Of a stretch of 64,000 nucleotides of DNA, positions 34,712 to 47,400 are shown piece after piece; the first letter of the stretch is position 1; each line of letters begins with the position of its first letter. The stretch lies in the NCBI GenBank assembly GCA_027943335.1, contig BSBK01001574.1:77501-141500 (forward strand). The letters run 5' to 3'. This DNA is from Chamaecyparis obtusa (taxonomy: Eukaryota > Streptophyta > Pinopsida > Cupressales > Cupressaceae). The position numbers and the translations under genes were made by a program. Under the pieces are notes generated by a model. The model ran no database searches, had not been told where the DNA came from, and saw nothing but the letters and a program-made list of their open reading frames with translations.

Positions 34712-35673
34712 TGTTAGCACCTTGAAAAATTTTCATGGCTCTAGCCCTTTTCTTCTAGTCTCTGCAGTTGCTTTTAGGTCTCTGGCATTAGCCCTAGTTC
34801 AAAAATTTGAAAAACTAGTCGTTGGTATGATAACCCTTTGTTTTGCCCTGGCCTTGTTTTAATTTCAAGTTAACTTTTTGGGTCACTTAAAGGTCCTAAT
34901 TCACATGTGCTTAATCATTATCCCCTTTTTCGCATGATCGCGTGAACTTTTTTCATGTTATGCAATCTTCCGAATAAAGTTTCTACCCTCGGCGGCCTTT
35001 AATTTTCCTATAGTCGTCAGCGCCTGATTTTTCCCAAAAGCCAAAGTCCTATGTTTTAATTCTTTCTAATGTTTTCACATAATATTTTCCTGGGCCCAGC
35101 TCTGACAACATCTACATCTAAAAATTTTCATTAAAGGACAAGTGATGTGTCAAAGGCTTGCGAAGTTGCGACAACCGTTCATTCTCTCTATGATGTTGCC
35201 TTTCTCTGCAGATGGATCCACTGCCAAGTAAGCACACATCGTGTTTCCCTATTGGCCAAAGGAAATAGTGAAGTGGCAGGGTTGTTAGAATGAATGAGGA
35301 AATTGTATGTCAGTCTGCCAGATTCTATGATGTGGTGGTCCCTGATTCATTGGAGTAGACTATGTAGCACGATGGGGTCATGCTCTATGGTATCGGCTAA
35401 GATTCCAGATTGACGGTTGGCATGTAAGCGCATAGAATCTTTTTAGGCCTTCAGATCTTGTACCATCCATTTGATCCTCCAAGTGTTCATGTCAGAGGGT
35501 CCTGACATCTGTAGAGGATCAATGATGGGTGTAAGTTCTCATGAAATATGTCAGAGGTTTGAGATCTTACGCTGGCAGTTGATCTTGCATTTCTCAGATG
35601 GCTGATGAGGGTGGGTCCTCTGGCAAGTGGTACTAACTTGGGCATGTTCTCATTGGTTTAGGTGTGCTGAGTT

Positions 35674-36540
35674 TGATGAAGGGTTCTCCCCTTAATACCA
35701 CAAACACATAACAGAAATAGAGAAACAACAACAATAATATGCAAGAATAGAAAATTGGCTTCTTATTATCTCCACAAATGTGGAATTACAAACTTTCAGA
35801 ATTACAATATGCAAAGCCACATGGGCATTCCCTTACAATATTATGTAGGACAAAGCCTCGAATCAATACCCAGATCTACTACCCAGAACTATTCTGAACT
35901 ACCTAAGACAATAATACAGCCTTCCTTATATAGGCAATTTTCCACCGCCTAGGAAGGTTCCAAAATTTTAGCCAATAAGGCCGACCAAACTTAGAATTAT
36001 TTTATTTTATATTTTACATTTTATTACATCATAGTCGGCTCAAGATAACTTTTGAAACCTGAACAAAAATTTTGAAGAAAATTATTTTCCGCCATTTCAG
36101 GTGGCCCAACTTCCGAAGACCATAAGTCATCACTAGTTGACCCGATCGGCTATTATAACCCCATTTTAGAAACGCCACGAAGTGCTCTACAGGCTTGATT
36201 GGCGCAAGTGCCTGTCACCCAAATTTTTGACCTCATTTGGGGCCTCTAAAGGCTTCAAAATTGAGTTCAAAGTTTCTATACCCTGCTGCCAATACCAAAA
36301 ATCTTCAATATCTTCCAATATACACTTGATCTGGCAATGAAACTTTATTGGCAGACTTATATGACCAAAATGAACCTCCAAGGAAGAAATTAGATCATTC
36401 TGAGCACATGCAAAAAGTACCAAAAATAGTAACTTTCCATAAATAGCAGCTCTACACAAAATAGCCCTTATTGAATACAAAAATAGAAATATTTTTGGGT
36501 GATGCAAGATTCCTCTTACACCCAGGATGCTCCTGCATCA
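35674..36540 (-). repeat. 3' LTR of element E
   Basis: 867 bp, pairs with 41188-42054; same subfamily as the LTRs of A. Confidence 0.95.
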
Positions 36541-36578
36541 GACACCCAAGGTAATTTGAGAAGTGACCCTATCACGAC

Positions 36579-39500
36579 TCAGGTGTGTAGAGGAAAACCA
36601 AGATGGCTAACCTCCTCCTTTGTCAGCCATAATGAATCTTCAACAGGTCATCCTTTCCACTTGACCAGATATTCTTCATATGTTCTATTCCTTGTGTTTC
36701 TACCAACACCACTGTCCAGTATATCTTCGATCTCCTTAGTGTCTGAACTAGTTGCTGGAATACTCCACTGTGCTGCTGTGATCTCATCTTCAACACCTCC
36801 TTCATGATACTCTGTTAGATCTGAAATGTTAAACACTGGTGAAATATTTAGCTCAGTAGGTAATTCTACCTCATATGCATTTCCTGAATCATGCTTCTTT
36901 AGTATCCTACATGGTCCAAACTTCTTCATTTTTAGCTTGTTATATGTACCAACTCGAAACCGCTCCTTCCACAAATGAACCATGACTTCATCACCAACCT
37001 GAAATTTCTTATACCTCCTTTTCTCATCTGCCTTAGCCTTATACTATGCATTCATAATGGTAATATGCTTCCTCACCTCCCCATGGATGTTCTTCAAGTG
37101 CTCTGCAAAATCCTCAGCTTCAGCACTACTTATTTCTCCTTTATCTATCTTCCTCAATTCAGATGCATTTCATGGACTACTTCCATATACAATCTAGAAT
37201 GGTGATTTACCAGTGCTCCTATTGACAGAATTATTGTATGAAAATTCCACCTGTGGTAAAATCAAATCCCATCCTGTTGGCTTATCTCCAACCAAACATC
37301 TCAGCAAATTTCCCAAACTCCTATTCACCGCCTCTGTCTGTCCATCAGTTTGTGGATGATGTGATGAACTGAACTTCAAATCTATCTTCAACTTCTTCCA
37401 CAATGTACGCTAGAAATATTTAACAAACTTAGTGTCTCGATCTGAAACTATGGTCTTTGGAAAACCATGTAGTCTCACCACTTCTCTGAAAACAATTCTG
37501 CTACATGAACAGCATCATTAGTCTTCTTGCAAGGAATGAAATGTGCCATCTTTGAAAATCTGTCAACCACCACAAAAATTGAATCATGTCCCCATTGAGT
37601 CCTCGACAGACCAAGAACAAAGTCCATGCTGATATCCTCCAAAGGCTTCTTTGGTACGGGTAATGGCTGATACAACCCTGTATTCTGCTTCACTCCTTTC
37701 ACCATCTAACATACTCTACAACTTTGTACAAACTTCTTCACATCTTACTGCAACTATGGCCAATAATAATTCTCACTAACCAAACCAAGGGTTTTATCAT
37801 GACCAAAATGTCCAGCCAATCCTCCGCTATACTTTTTCTTGATGAGATTCTCCCTCATAGAACTTCATGGAATGCACAACTGACTCCCTCTGAATAGCAT
37901 ATCATCTTGGATGATGAAATCCAACCATTTCGTCCTGTCTAGAGTAACAGGTTCTGTACAAGCTTTCCAAGCTTCACCAAAATCAAGATCTTCTGGATAT
38001 AAATTCTTGAGTTCCTTGAACCCAACCACTTCAATCTGCATTTCTGTCAACAATAGTTTCCTTTTGCTAAGAGCATCTGCAACCTTATTAGACTTTCCAC
38101 TCCTGTGTTTCAAAACAAATGTATAACTCTGCAAAAACTCAACCCATTTCAAATATCTTTGATTCAATTTTCCTTGACTATTCAAATATTGTAAAGTTTG
38201 ATGATCAGTATACAAAACAAACTCCTTAGGAAGTAGATAATGTCTCCACTTCCTTAATGCCTAAACTCTAGCATAAAATTCTTGATCATAAATAGAATAT
38301 TTCCTCTTGGCATCATTTAACTTCTCACTAAAATAAGCAACAGGTTTACCTTCTTGGCTCATAACAGCTCCTATTACAGTACCACTAGCATCACAATCTA
38401 CTTGAAACACCTTATTAAAATTTGGAAGTGCTAAAATAGGATGTTCTGTAACTTTTTGTTTCAACAATTGAAAACTCTATTCTGCCCCATTAGTCCACTT
38501 AAACTCTTTTCTATCCCCTCTCATTGTTTCAGTCAAGGGTCCACAAATACTGCTAAAATTTTTGATAAACTTTCTGTAAAAGCTATCTAGACCATGAAAA
38601 GATCTTACCTTAGTAGCACTCCTTGGAGTAGGCCATTCAAGGATAGCCTGTACCTTCTCTGGGTCTATTTTTAGACCTTCTACTGAAACTACAAACCCTA
38701 AATACACCAACTCTTTCTTCACAAAACTGTACTTCTTCAAATTAATCAACAATTTCTCTTCTCTCAACTTCTCAAATACCATACGAATATGCATCATATG
38801 ATCATCCAATGTCTTACTAAAGATCAAAATATCATCTAGGTAAACAATGACAAAATTACCCATAAATTCTTTCAGAACCTCATTCATGAGCCGCATGAAA
38901 GTGCTCCGTGCATTGGTTAGCCCAAAAGGCATGACTAACCACTCATATAGTCCTTCCTTTGTCTTGAAGGTAGTCTTCCATTCATCTCCTTCTCTGATCT
39001 GAATCTGATGATATCCACTCTTCAGATCTATCTTTGAGAAATACACAGCTCCACTCAAACAGTCCATAATATCATCCATTCATGGCAATAGAAACCTGTA
39101 CTTGATTGTGATCTTGTTTATTACCCTAGAATCTGTACACATCCTCCATTCTCCATTCTTCTTTGGTGCTAATATCACTGGTATAGCATAGGGACTCATA
39201 CTCTCATGAATCAATCCTTTCTGTAACAGTTCATGTACTTGTCTGTTCAACTCCTCACTTTCTGCAGGTGTCATTCTATGTGCTGCCTTATTCAGCAAAC
39301 TCGCTCCTGGGATCAAGTCCATCTGATGACTGATCTTCCTGACTGGTGGTAATCCATCAGGCACATTATCGGATACAATATCCTGAAACTCATTCAACAA
39401 ATCTATAACTTCTACAGGAACATCTTCTACTTCCTCTTTACCAGCTTTTGGAATTAAAGCAAAACATACATGCTCATGCCTCATACCATGTAGGAAATTT

Positions 39501-41086
39501 CTTCCATCAACAAAAGTTATCCTTGCATTACCACATACCTTTTCTTCAGTCTCCTTCAATGGTTTTAGCTTATGTCGCACTCCATCCTTTGTCAGGGAAT
39601 AGGTATTCGCACGACCATCATGTACAGCACATCTGTCAAACTGTCATAGTCTACCCAACAACATATGACATGCATTTATAGATATGATATCACACAATAC
39701 CTCATCTTGGTATCTGCCAATCTTGAACTTCACCAAGAATTTTTCATTGACCATGACCTTTTGGTCATCCTGTACCCAAGCAATCCAATATGGATGTGGG
39801 TGTTTCTATCTCTTGAGCTTCAACTTTGTCACCATCTCTTCTGACACCAAATTGTCAGTGCTTCCACTATCAATAATCACATCACAACATTTACCTTCAC
39901 ACTTGCACCTGGTGCGAAACAGGCTCCTCCTTTACTTAGGTTCATTCTCACCACTCAATAGGACTCTTCTGTTAATCAACATTTCTCATATTTTAGCATC
40001 TTCAAAATTTGATGATCTGGCATCTTCATCTACATGTGCAACTCTAGCCTGGCCTTCATTTCTCTTGTTTGTTCTACCTTGGCGCTAAGGATATTCAAAT
40101 GCCCTATGACCTTCTTCTCCACAGTGAAAACATGTTCCACGGAAGCCACCTCTTCCAGATCCTTGTCCTCTTCCTCTTCCTCTCTGATCTCTATTATTCT
40201 GATCTTTCAAGCGATTGGAATTATTTCCTCGCTGATTCTGACTGCTACTGGCCTCATCCTTCTTTTTTAGATCTTCATTTCAGCCACCATGTGACCATCC
40301 ACCAGATCGTCCACCGCGACCTCTTCCATTTTGTATGCTCTCAAACTTCTTGTTCATCTTTTCCTCTACTTTTAGGGCAAACTGGTATGCCTCTTCAATA
40401 CTATTCATTCGAACTAGATTCAGCTCCTCTTGAATGCTTGGCCTTAACCCATTAAGGTATCGGGCAACTTTCTCCTTATCAGCTTTCGCATGGCCTGTTC
40501 TGATGAGAAGTTGATAGAACTCCTCTATATACTCCTGAACAGATCTTCCTGCTTGCTTCAAACTCTGCATTTTCTTCAGTAGGTCAAGCTCATAATCAAT
40601 AGGAATGAACTGTCACTGCAATTTATCCACCATCCGATCCCATCTTGTGATTTTCTCCTTTCCCCTTCTATTTCACTCCAACTAAATCTCTTGCCACCAT
40701 ATCTTCGCATGACCTTTCAGTCTAGCCTTTGCAAATTTGACCCTATCAGGATCCTCAACATCTTCATACTCAAAATATTCCTCACATTCATTGATCCAGT
40801 CGATCAATTCTTCTGGGTTAAGATTTCTAGAAAATGTACGAACCTCAATCTTAGGTCTTTTCCCAATCTTAGAAATCACCCGAAAAAGTCATTCTTCCTC
40901 CTGGTTCACAATTTCAGCTTCTCATTCTTGATATTCTTCTTCAGCTTCATCCTCACTTTTGTCTCTGACATTAAGATTCATTCCTCTGTGGATCTCTTCT
41001 TGCAATGCTTGCACTTGTCTCTATAGCTCTCTAACCTTAGGTGTCACAGCACCAGCTCTTCCACCACATTCTCTTTGTGGAGGCAT
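36579..41086 (-). pseudogene. Chromovirus Gag-Pol polyprotein, element E (broken)
   Basis: The - strand frame runs from the ATG at 41086 (MPPQRE) to the TGA at 36579-36581. Gag spans about 40270-41086. The CCHC knuckle at 40092-40133 has its last Cys changed to Tyr. Protease DSGS lies near 39862-39878. RT is at about 38500-39440 with YLDD at 38831-38842. RNase H is at about 37990-38467 ([22 protein letters not shown]). Integrase core spans about 36990-37710 ([26 protein letters not shown]). The chromodomain is at about 36590-36700. A -1 frameshift (one T lost) lies near 37490. Stops are fewer than in A; for example CGA is kept where A and G have TGA in gag. A stop interrupts the chromodomain in exactly the same codon as in A and G. 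Confidence 0.93.
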
Positions 41087-41173
41087 TTTTACAATGCGTG
41101 CTAAAACCCTAACCACGGTCCTGGTGCAAACTGTCTCACAGTCGGTGATCTATTTACACACTCAAGAACTCCT

Positions 41174-41185
41174 GCTCGGATACCA
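41174..41185 (-). other. Primer-binding site of element E (one base off)
   Basis: On the - strand TGGTATCCGAGC, one mismatch to the initiator tRNA-Met consensus. Confidence 0.85.
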
Positions 41186-41187
41186 CT

Positions 41188-42054
41188 TGATGAAGGGTGC
41201 TCCCCTTGATACCACAAACACATAATAGAAATAGAGAAACAACAACAATAATATGCAAGAATAGAAAATTAGCTTCTTATTATCTCCACAAATGTGGAAT
41301 TACAAACTTTCAGAATTACAATATGCAAAGCCACATGGGCATTCCCTTACAATATTCTGTAGGACAAAGCCTCGAATCAATACCTAGATATACTACCCAG
41401 AACTACTCTGAACTGCCTAAGACAATAATACAGCCTTCCTTATATAAGCAATTTTCCACCGCCTGGGAAGGTTCCAGAATTTTAGCCAATAAGGCCGACC
41501 AAACTTAGAATTATTTTATTTTACATTTTACATTTTATTACATCATAGTCGGCTCAAGATAACCTTTGAAACCCGAACATAAATTTTGAAGAAAATTATT
41601 TTCTACCATTTCAGGTGGCCCAACTTCTAAAGACCATAAGTCATCACCAGTTGACCCGATCGACTATTATAACCCCATTTCAGAAATGCCACGAAGCGCT
41701 CTACAAGCTTGACTGGCACAAGCGCCTATCACCCAAATTTTTGACCTCATCTGGGGCCTCTAAAGCCTTCAAAATTGAGTTCAAAGTTTCTGTACCCTAC
41801 TGCCAATACCGAAAATCTTCAATATCTTCCAATATATACTTGATCTGGCAATGAAACTTTACTGGTAGACTTATATGACCAAAATGAACCTCCAATAAAG
41901 AAATCAGATCATTCTGAGCACATACAAAAATTACCAAAAATAGTAACTTTCCATAAATAGCAGCTCTGCACAAAATAGCCCTTATTAAATACAAAAACAA
42001 AAATATTTTTGGGTGATGCAAGATTGCTCTTACACCCAGGATGCTCCTGCATCA
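41188..42054 (-). repeat. 5' LTR of element E
   Basis: 867 bp with a TATA box around 41440-41448. Pairs with 35674-36540. Confidence 0.95.
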
Positions 42055-43798
42055 AAGTTAGACTTGTCAGTGGGTCCGCTAGTCTCAGAGGAGTTAATAC
42101 ACTGTAGGATCTAACGGTTGTCATGATACCATTGATAGAAGTTGCATGATGAATAAGTCAGTGGTGTGGTGATAGTCATCAATCTTCATTGAAGGGGAAA
42201 GCTTTGTGGTGGGTCCTTTGTCAGTGGTGAATGGGCATGAGTAGAAAATTGCATGGTGACAAGTGGCATAAAGTGGGCCGAGGGGGGGTCTAAAGTCTAG
42301 CAGTCCTAATAAAGTTTTGGCAGCCCGACAAATCTAAAAGGTTTCGCTCATTCACAAAGAAAGACAACAATTCTCTAAATGTTTTAGCGGTTCAGCGAAC
42401 AAGTGTTTGCATAATTGCTAAACTATCTGACGGAGATGTAAAGTATTCTGTGACTTGGAGGTATCCTCCAGTTGCTAATTCACTAAGTTTGGCTAGGGTC
42501 TTATTAAGTGAAAAATTATAAAGACCGTGAAAAGGAGAGATTAGAGGGTCAGGACTTAAAGTTGATTGAGATTCAAATTTTGACCACTGATTTACTGCAA
42601 GCACCATAAAGTAGCTATTTATTTTCAAATTTGAATTTTTGAAGGGTTTCCTGCGACTAGAAGGACTAAAATTGAATGCTTTCACAACCGTATTTGATTT
42701 GTTTGATGGCACTTGCTATTGTGGTGTGCTCCAAGGTGTTCCATGATCATTTGTAGGGATCTATACTATGTTTTTTGTGCTCGAGGCATGCTGTAGGTGG
42801 CCAAATAGGTCGACAAATTCAAATTTTCATGATTTGCAGTACTTTCCCAGAGATCTATCATAAGTGCAAATCTTTCTCAAGCATGGCTGACTGGTTTTCA
42901 TCCCCTGCATTTATTTTGTGACCATTTCTAGTGGGTTTAGTGGTTGAAACCCTAACCCTAGTCACCCGAAGCTTGATGCATCCTCTTTGAGGATTCCAAG
43001 GTGACTAGGGGGTATATATCGAAGGATTTTTGACTTAGCACAGGTTCCAAAACTTTCTTTTTTGGTCCCTGGTTGTTGATGGTATTATACTGAAAGAGGA
43101 GCTGGATTTTGGGTTCTTTTCCTATCTTTGTCTTGCTCTGATTGTATATTGATCCTGAATATGTTAATGAGAATGCTATTGAGTTCCAATCTTGCATTTG
43201 TGTATGCCTTCTTGTTTCAGTTCTAAGCTCATGTATGTTAGTGTCACAAAGTGTATTAGCATATGGTAAACAAAGAGTATTGTGAATTCATCTCTGAGTT
43301 CCTAACAATGTTAGGATTAAAGTCTTTTGGGTGAGTTCACTGAGTTTACAACCAAGTAAGAATCTGATGTCCTTGTGTTTGAGGGAGAGGAGTAATAGTC
43401 AAAGCAATTATCCTGAGCCCAGGTGTGTTTGATTTAAGATCTTCAGTTGATGTATGTAATTGGGTGGCTCTTTGCCCTAGGTTAAGGCACTAGTCCATCC
43501 TCTAGAGGCATTTCATTGTCATCAACCACACACACCCAAATTTAAATGATCAAATCCTTAAATCAGTTAGTAAAGAGTATATTGGTATAACATTTTATGA
43601 TTCCTTTGAAGAAGTGAATCAAGGGTACACTCGCCTGAGCATTAAGGCTCAAACTGTAGGAGGATCTCTTTTGATCCTTGTTAATTGGCCCTCTTCCTTG
43701 TAGACTTTGGAGTGGTGATAGAGTCAAAGTTATATTAAATTTATCCATTAAAGTATAAATCTACAAGTTGAAGATCAAAGGGAACCACCAACACACAT

Positions 43799-45060
43799 AA
43801 CACAAGAGATTTAACATGAAAACCCTATGAAGGGAAAAACCACCTGGGACCGGCAACCCAAAATTGTTCACTCTTCTGAAGTGAGGTCATTGAAGACCCA
43901 ACCCTATTAAAGGTTACAAACACACTATTAGGTGTGACCTTGTTAAAGGATGTTAGACCAGAAGTTATCCTCTAACCAGCAATCACTCTAGGGTTGACAG
44001 GATAACAATGTTCACTCTTTGAATGAAACATCAAAAGACTTTCATAGTCCACTCAGTTAAGAGATTTGACTGTGTACAATGGTTAAATATGTAATAATAG
44101 ATGATATACCTTGAAACAACTTCAATTGCAGTTTACAAATCAATGTTCAGCTCATTCAAATCTTTTTGATCAATATATCACTTCAGATTCAATACTATAT
44201 CAACTTACTGTCCATTGGTAATTACTCTTTGTAGCTCAGTAATTGTTCTACAACTTGGTTCTTATTAACCAATATGACCAGAATGCATGAAAACTTGTTC
44301 AGGTGATAATTCTATAGTATCTTCTTCTTCCTTCTGTATTCAACAATGAAACCAATGTCTCTTATATAGATGAGTAAATCATTTTTTTTTCCTCCATCAA
44401 ATTTTTCCACTTAATCATATTCATAGATTTTGTCGCTTTAAGCTTCCTTGGCTAATGAGTCAGTAACATGTTTCAATCTACTACATTAGATCCTTTTTTA
44501 TTTATGTTAGCCATCGATCTTCATAACAAACCTTATCCATTACCTCAATTTTATACACTTTATAGCTCCTGACTTTATCAGCTAAACTGACCATTTAATT
44601 CCTTTCTATTTTTCTCAGTTAACAAAGAAATGCATCGGTGAACACAAGCTCAGTTAACACTACACTCAGTATACACTACATTCCATTGGTGTATACTAGA
44701 ATGCTTTATTTACTGACAATAATGCTTTGTGTCTTTCAGCTCTATTCTTCATCATAGATGAATGCAAGATAATAAAGTCAATTTCATCAAGTCATAGACT
44801 CATTCACAAGTTACTCAGTGTATTCTTTATCCTCATCTGATAAATACATCTTCCTTATGTACATATTTATGTTCTTCATCTCTTTCTCTTTTCTTCATAT
44901 GTGTCGGTATAGTAACTTACAATATAAGTTTTTTCAAGCTAGTTGACATCAATGCCAACATAATACTGATTTAGTCATCTTGCATATCTAATCAACAACT
45001 CCTTATTAATCTTGAATTACAGATTCTCCATTCAGGTTCTAAATCAGTTGTAGTTCATCA
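43799..45060 (-). repeat. 5' LTR of copia B, part 2
   Basis: Resumes the LTR after D and ends ...GTTCATCA at 45060. With 34491-34711 it makes 1483 bp, matching the 1486-bp left LTR. Confidence 0.9.
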
Positions 45061-45065
45061 ACATG

Positions 45066-45822
45066 GCATGTTCTTTTGATGTAGCATAGCCCTTTTTTTC
45101 TCTGATATAGAATGATTATTCCTCCCACCAACCCCATTTTGTTGTGGGTTTTAAGAAACATTCCACTCTCTCTTTATTCCTTCCCTAGTACAAAACTCTT
45201 GGAACTAATTCCCTACAAATACTCACCTCCATTATCTAGCTAGAAAACCTTTATCTTCCTTACTTTCCTATTCTCTACAAAAGCCTTGAAGTCTTGGAAG
45301 TGACTGAAACCCTCATCCTTGGTTTTGAATAAGTATATCTAGGTATTTCTGGAGAAATCATCAATATAAGTAACAAAGTACTCATAACCTCTAAGAGACT
45401 TCATAAAAATGGTCCACATATATCTAAATGTACTAAATCAAGAACATCGTTGGATATAGAGTAAGTCCTTGGAAAATTTTCTTTCGTAAACTTCCCCAAT
45501 AAACATTCTTTACATTAATCATCCAACTCTATGCTAACCTCTAGACCACCTATGACTATCTCACAAAGAAATTTAAGTACTCCATGATGTATATGGGTCA
45601 TCCTCCTCTATCATATCTCTTTTCTATCTCTAGGATTACTTCTACTCATGAGTGCCTTAGGAATATAAAAATGCAGCCTATAATGACAACCACTCCTAAC
45701 TCTAATAGGTATCTAGGTAATTTCTAATCCTTATGCTTAATAAATACATATGCCTCTCTAAAGATTAAATTATACTCTTTACCATGAAGGACGTATATGG
45801 AAATTAGATGCATAGCTACGCT
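45066..45822 (-). pseudogene. Copia H protease tail and integrase
   Basis: On the - strand: a post-protease segment (about 45700-45822), the integrase zinc-finger region (C..CLLGKF, about 45480-45560), and core words LVHLDICGPF, RKVRKIKVF, DNGGEYL and QNGV. The piece ends with QKNMP at the element B junction. Stops are frequent. The left edge is cut by B and the right edge by F, so this piece lies between two insertions. Confidence 0.7.
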
Positions 45823-45827
45823 TGACA

Positions 45828-46832
45828 TGTTAGAAAGTAAAGTCCACCAAGATAATTAAGAGGGGGGGGGGAATGATGCCCACAAAACATGCACTAATAT
45901 GAATATTCTTTGTGAAAGGATGGACTCTGTTAGGAGTCTTATGAAATACATTCAGTACATATAAATCCCTGTTAGGATATTTTGAATCCCTATTAAAAGA
46001 TTCTAACCCTATTAAGAGTTATGGAAGACAGAAGGACCCATTGTCCAAATAGCTTCAGGGTAAGATAACTGAACTCACTGTCCAAATAATCTTTTCATTA
46101 TTCAATAGAATAATATGTTACCTCTTCTCTGACTATTCCAAACTGCACTCACTACTACATCAGATCTCACTTTCAGATCTCTGTACTTCGCATGTCTTCC
46201 TTCACAATTTCGCTCTCATACTTATCTCTTTTCTTCACTTCATGCATATTGCATCACACATCAACATCTCAATATATCAACAAGGAAAAACATTCCTTCC
46301 TTTATACAACACTCAAATAACTAAAAATGAGTCGGCACACAATTACAAAATAAAAGTTTCCACATGCTACATCAAAATTACACAAAACTATCACCTTCCA
46401 GATATAATAACTCTTCACTTGTGTGACCTTGAAGTTTGTGCTATGAACCATGTTACTAACAATGTGTCTCAAACTTTTCTTTAGCTGCACAAAACCAGAT
46501 TCCATTCCGATTAGGAGATATCATCCGATTTCAAAAAACCACTACTCAGGAACACTGCCTGAATACTGCTTCCACCAAAATGCTCATAACTTTCATGAAT
46601 AAAATAACTACTATATGCGGTCTTAACCATAGACATATAGCATATCAAAAAGTATAACCTCAACATTGCATATCTCCAACTGCAATATCCCACGTGCGCT
46701 AATCAAAACATTGTCTGCTTCTCTGCAAGTCTCCATAAGATCACCGTGTTGACATCAATGACAATCATAGTCATGAATGCTACAACAACTGCTATAGAAT
46801 GACTACCAAGCATTCAGCATTCATTCCTAACA
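45828..46832 (-). repeat. 3' LTR of copia F (internally deleted)
   Basis: 1005 bp, TGTTAGAAAG...CCTAACA. Immediately after the G-run it jumps to AATGATGCCC, missing the stretch present at about 49698-49868 in the other LTR. Confidence 0.88.
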
Positions 46833-46843
46833 ATCTCCCCCAT
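46833..46843 (-). other. Polypurine tract of copia F
   Basis: On the - strand ATGGGGGAGAT abuts the LTR start TGTTAGG. Confidence 0.8.
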
Positions 46844-47229
46844 TGGCATTGATGGCAACATAGATGAAAAACATCCAATGTTCCAAAAATCCAATATTGC
46901 AACACTACTTCAAATCCTCTTCATCAATCAAATCTTGCTTCATTATCCTATTCAGTTCTCTCCAATAGATGGTACAAGTGGTTTTTCATGTATACTTATC
47001 TCCCATTGACATCAATGATAGAAATTTCATCACTATGTCAACAACAACTCAATGTCAAAAGACACTATTCAGAAAATACATTCACAAGACTCCTCATGAC
47101 TCAGTTCAGATACACATACTCCCCTATAGAGAAAGTACCAACATCCAATCCAAAAGAAAGATAGGGCTCATATACCACTAGATGGATGCAACCAACTACA
47201 TCATTACTCAAAAGTAGGTTGGGGCATAA

Positions 47230-47400
47230 CCCCAAGAATACCTCTCAGATACTCAAATGTATCCTTGGCAAAGGCTTAGTAAATATGTCTACTATTTGTT
47301 CCTTTGTGCTTATGTACTCCAGTCTGACTTTTTTCTCAACAACTTTATCTCTTACAACATGATATTTGATCTCTATATGCTTTTCTTTTCAAAGAATATC
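47230..47400 (-). pseudogene. Copia F RNase H C-terminal remnant
   Basis: The - strand reads IEIKYHVVRDKVVEKKVRLE, then YISTKEQIVDIFTKPLP, the classical end of copia RNase H. It is joined to integrase at about 47385-47400 across an AAAAGCATA-like microhomology and lies in a different frame from the upstream ORF, so it would not be translated with it. Confidence 0.75.

Larger units (their letters stand above)
35674..42054 (-). mobile_element. Ty3/gypsy chromovirus, element E
   Basis: A 6381-bp copy of the same family as A, inserted in solo LTR D in reverse orientation. LTRs are 867 bp (35674-36540 and 41188-42054). Flanking duplication is GAGTT/AAGTT (35669-35673 and 42055-42059), one mismatch. 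It is the last insertion in this branch of the nest (H, B, D, E). Its LTRs belong to the same subfamily as A, not G. It is the least damaged of the three chromoviruses. Confidence 0.95.
34712..43793 (+). mobile_element. Solo LTR (Tat-type), element D, host of E
   Basis: About 2.7 kb of sequence when E is removed, running from TGTTAGCACC to ...CCACCAACA with perfect duplication CACAT (34707-34711 and 43794-43798). Its last ~900 bases match the C LTR closely (for example GGTTGAAACCCTAACCCTAGTCA and the terminal AAGATCAAAGGGAA). The beginning (34712-35673) shares only short blocks with C. With no internal region between two LTRs, it is a solo LTR of a related subfamily. Confidence 0.85.
14826..45060 (-). 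mobile_element. Ty1/copia element B, host of C and D
   Basis: A copia element of about 7.6 kb once the nested C and D are removed. LTRs are 1486 bp (left) and 1483 bp (right, after removing D). The flanking duplication is ACATC (14821-14825) / ACATG (45061-45065), one mismatch. A canonical initiator tRNA-Met site (34477-34488) and a polypurine tract (16312-16322) show it reads on the - strand. Gag and pol share one reading frame. The gag style (UBN2-like, one CCHC knuckle) and the G-run near the LTR end suggest a Sirevirus-like lineage, but this is inference. Confidence 0.93.
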
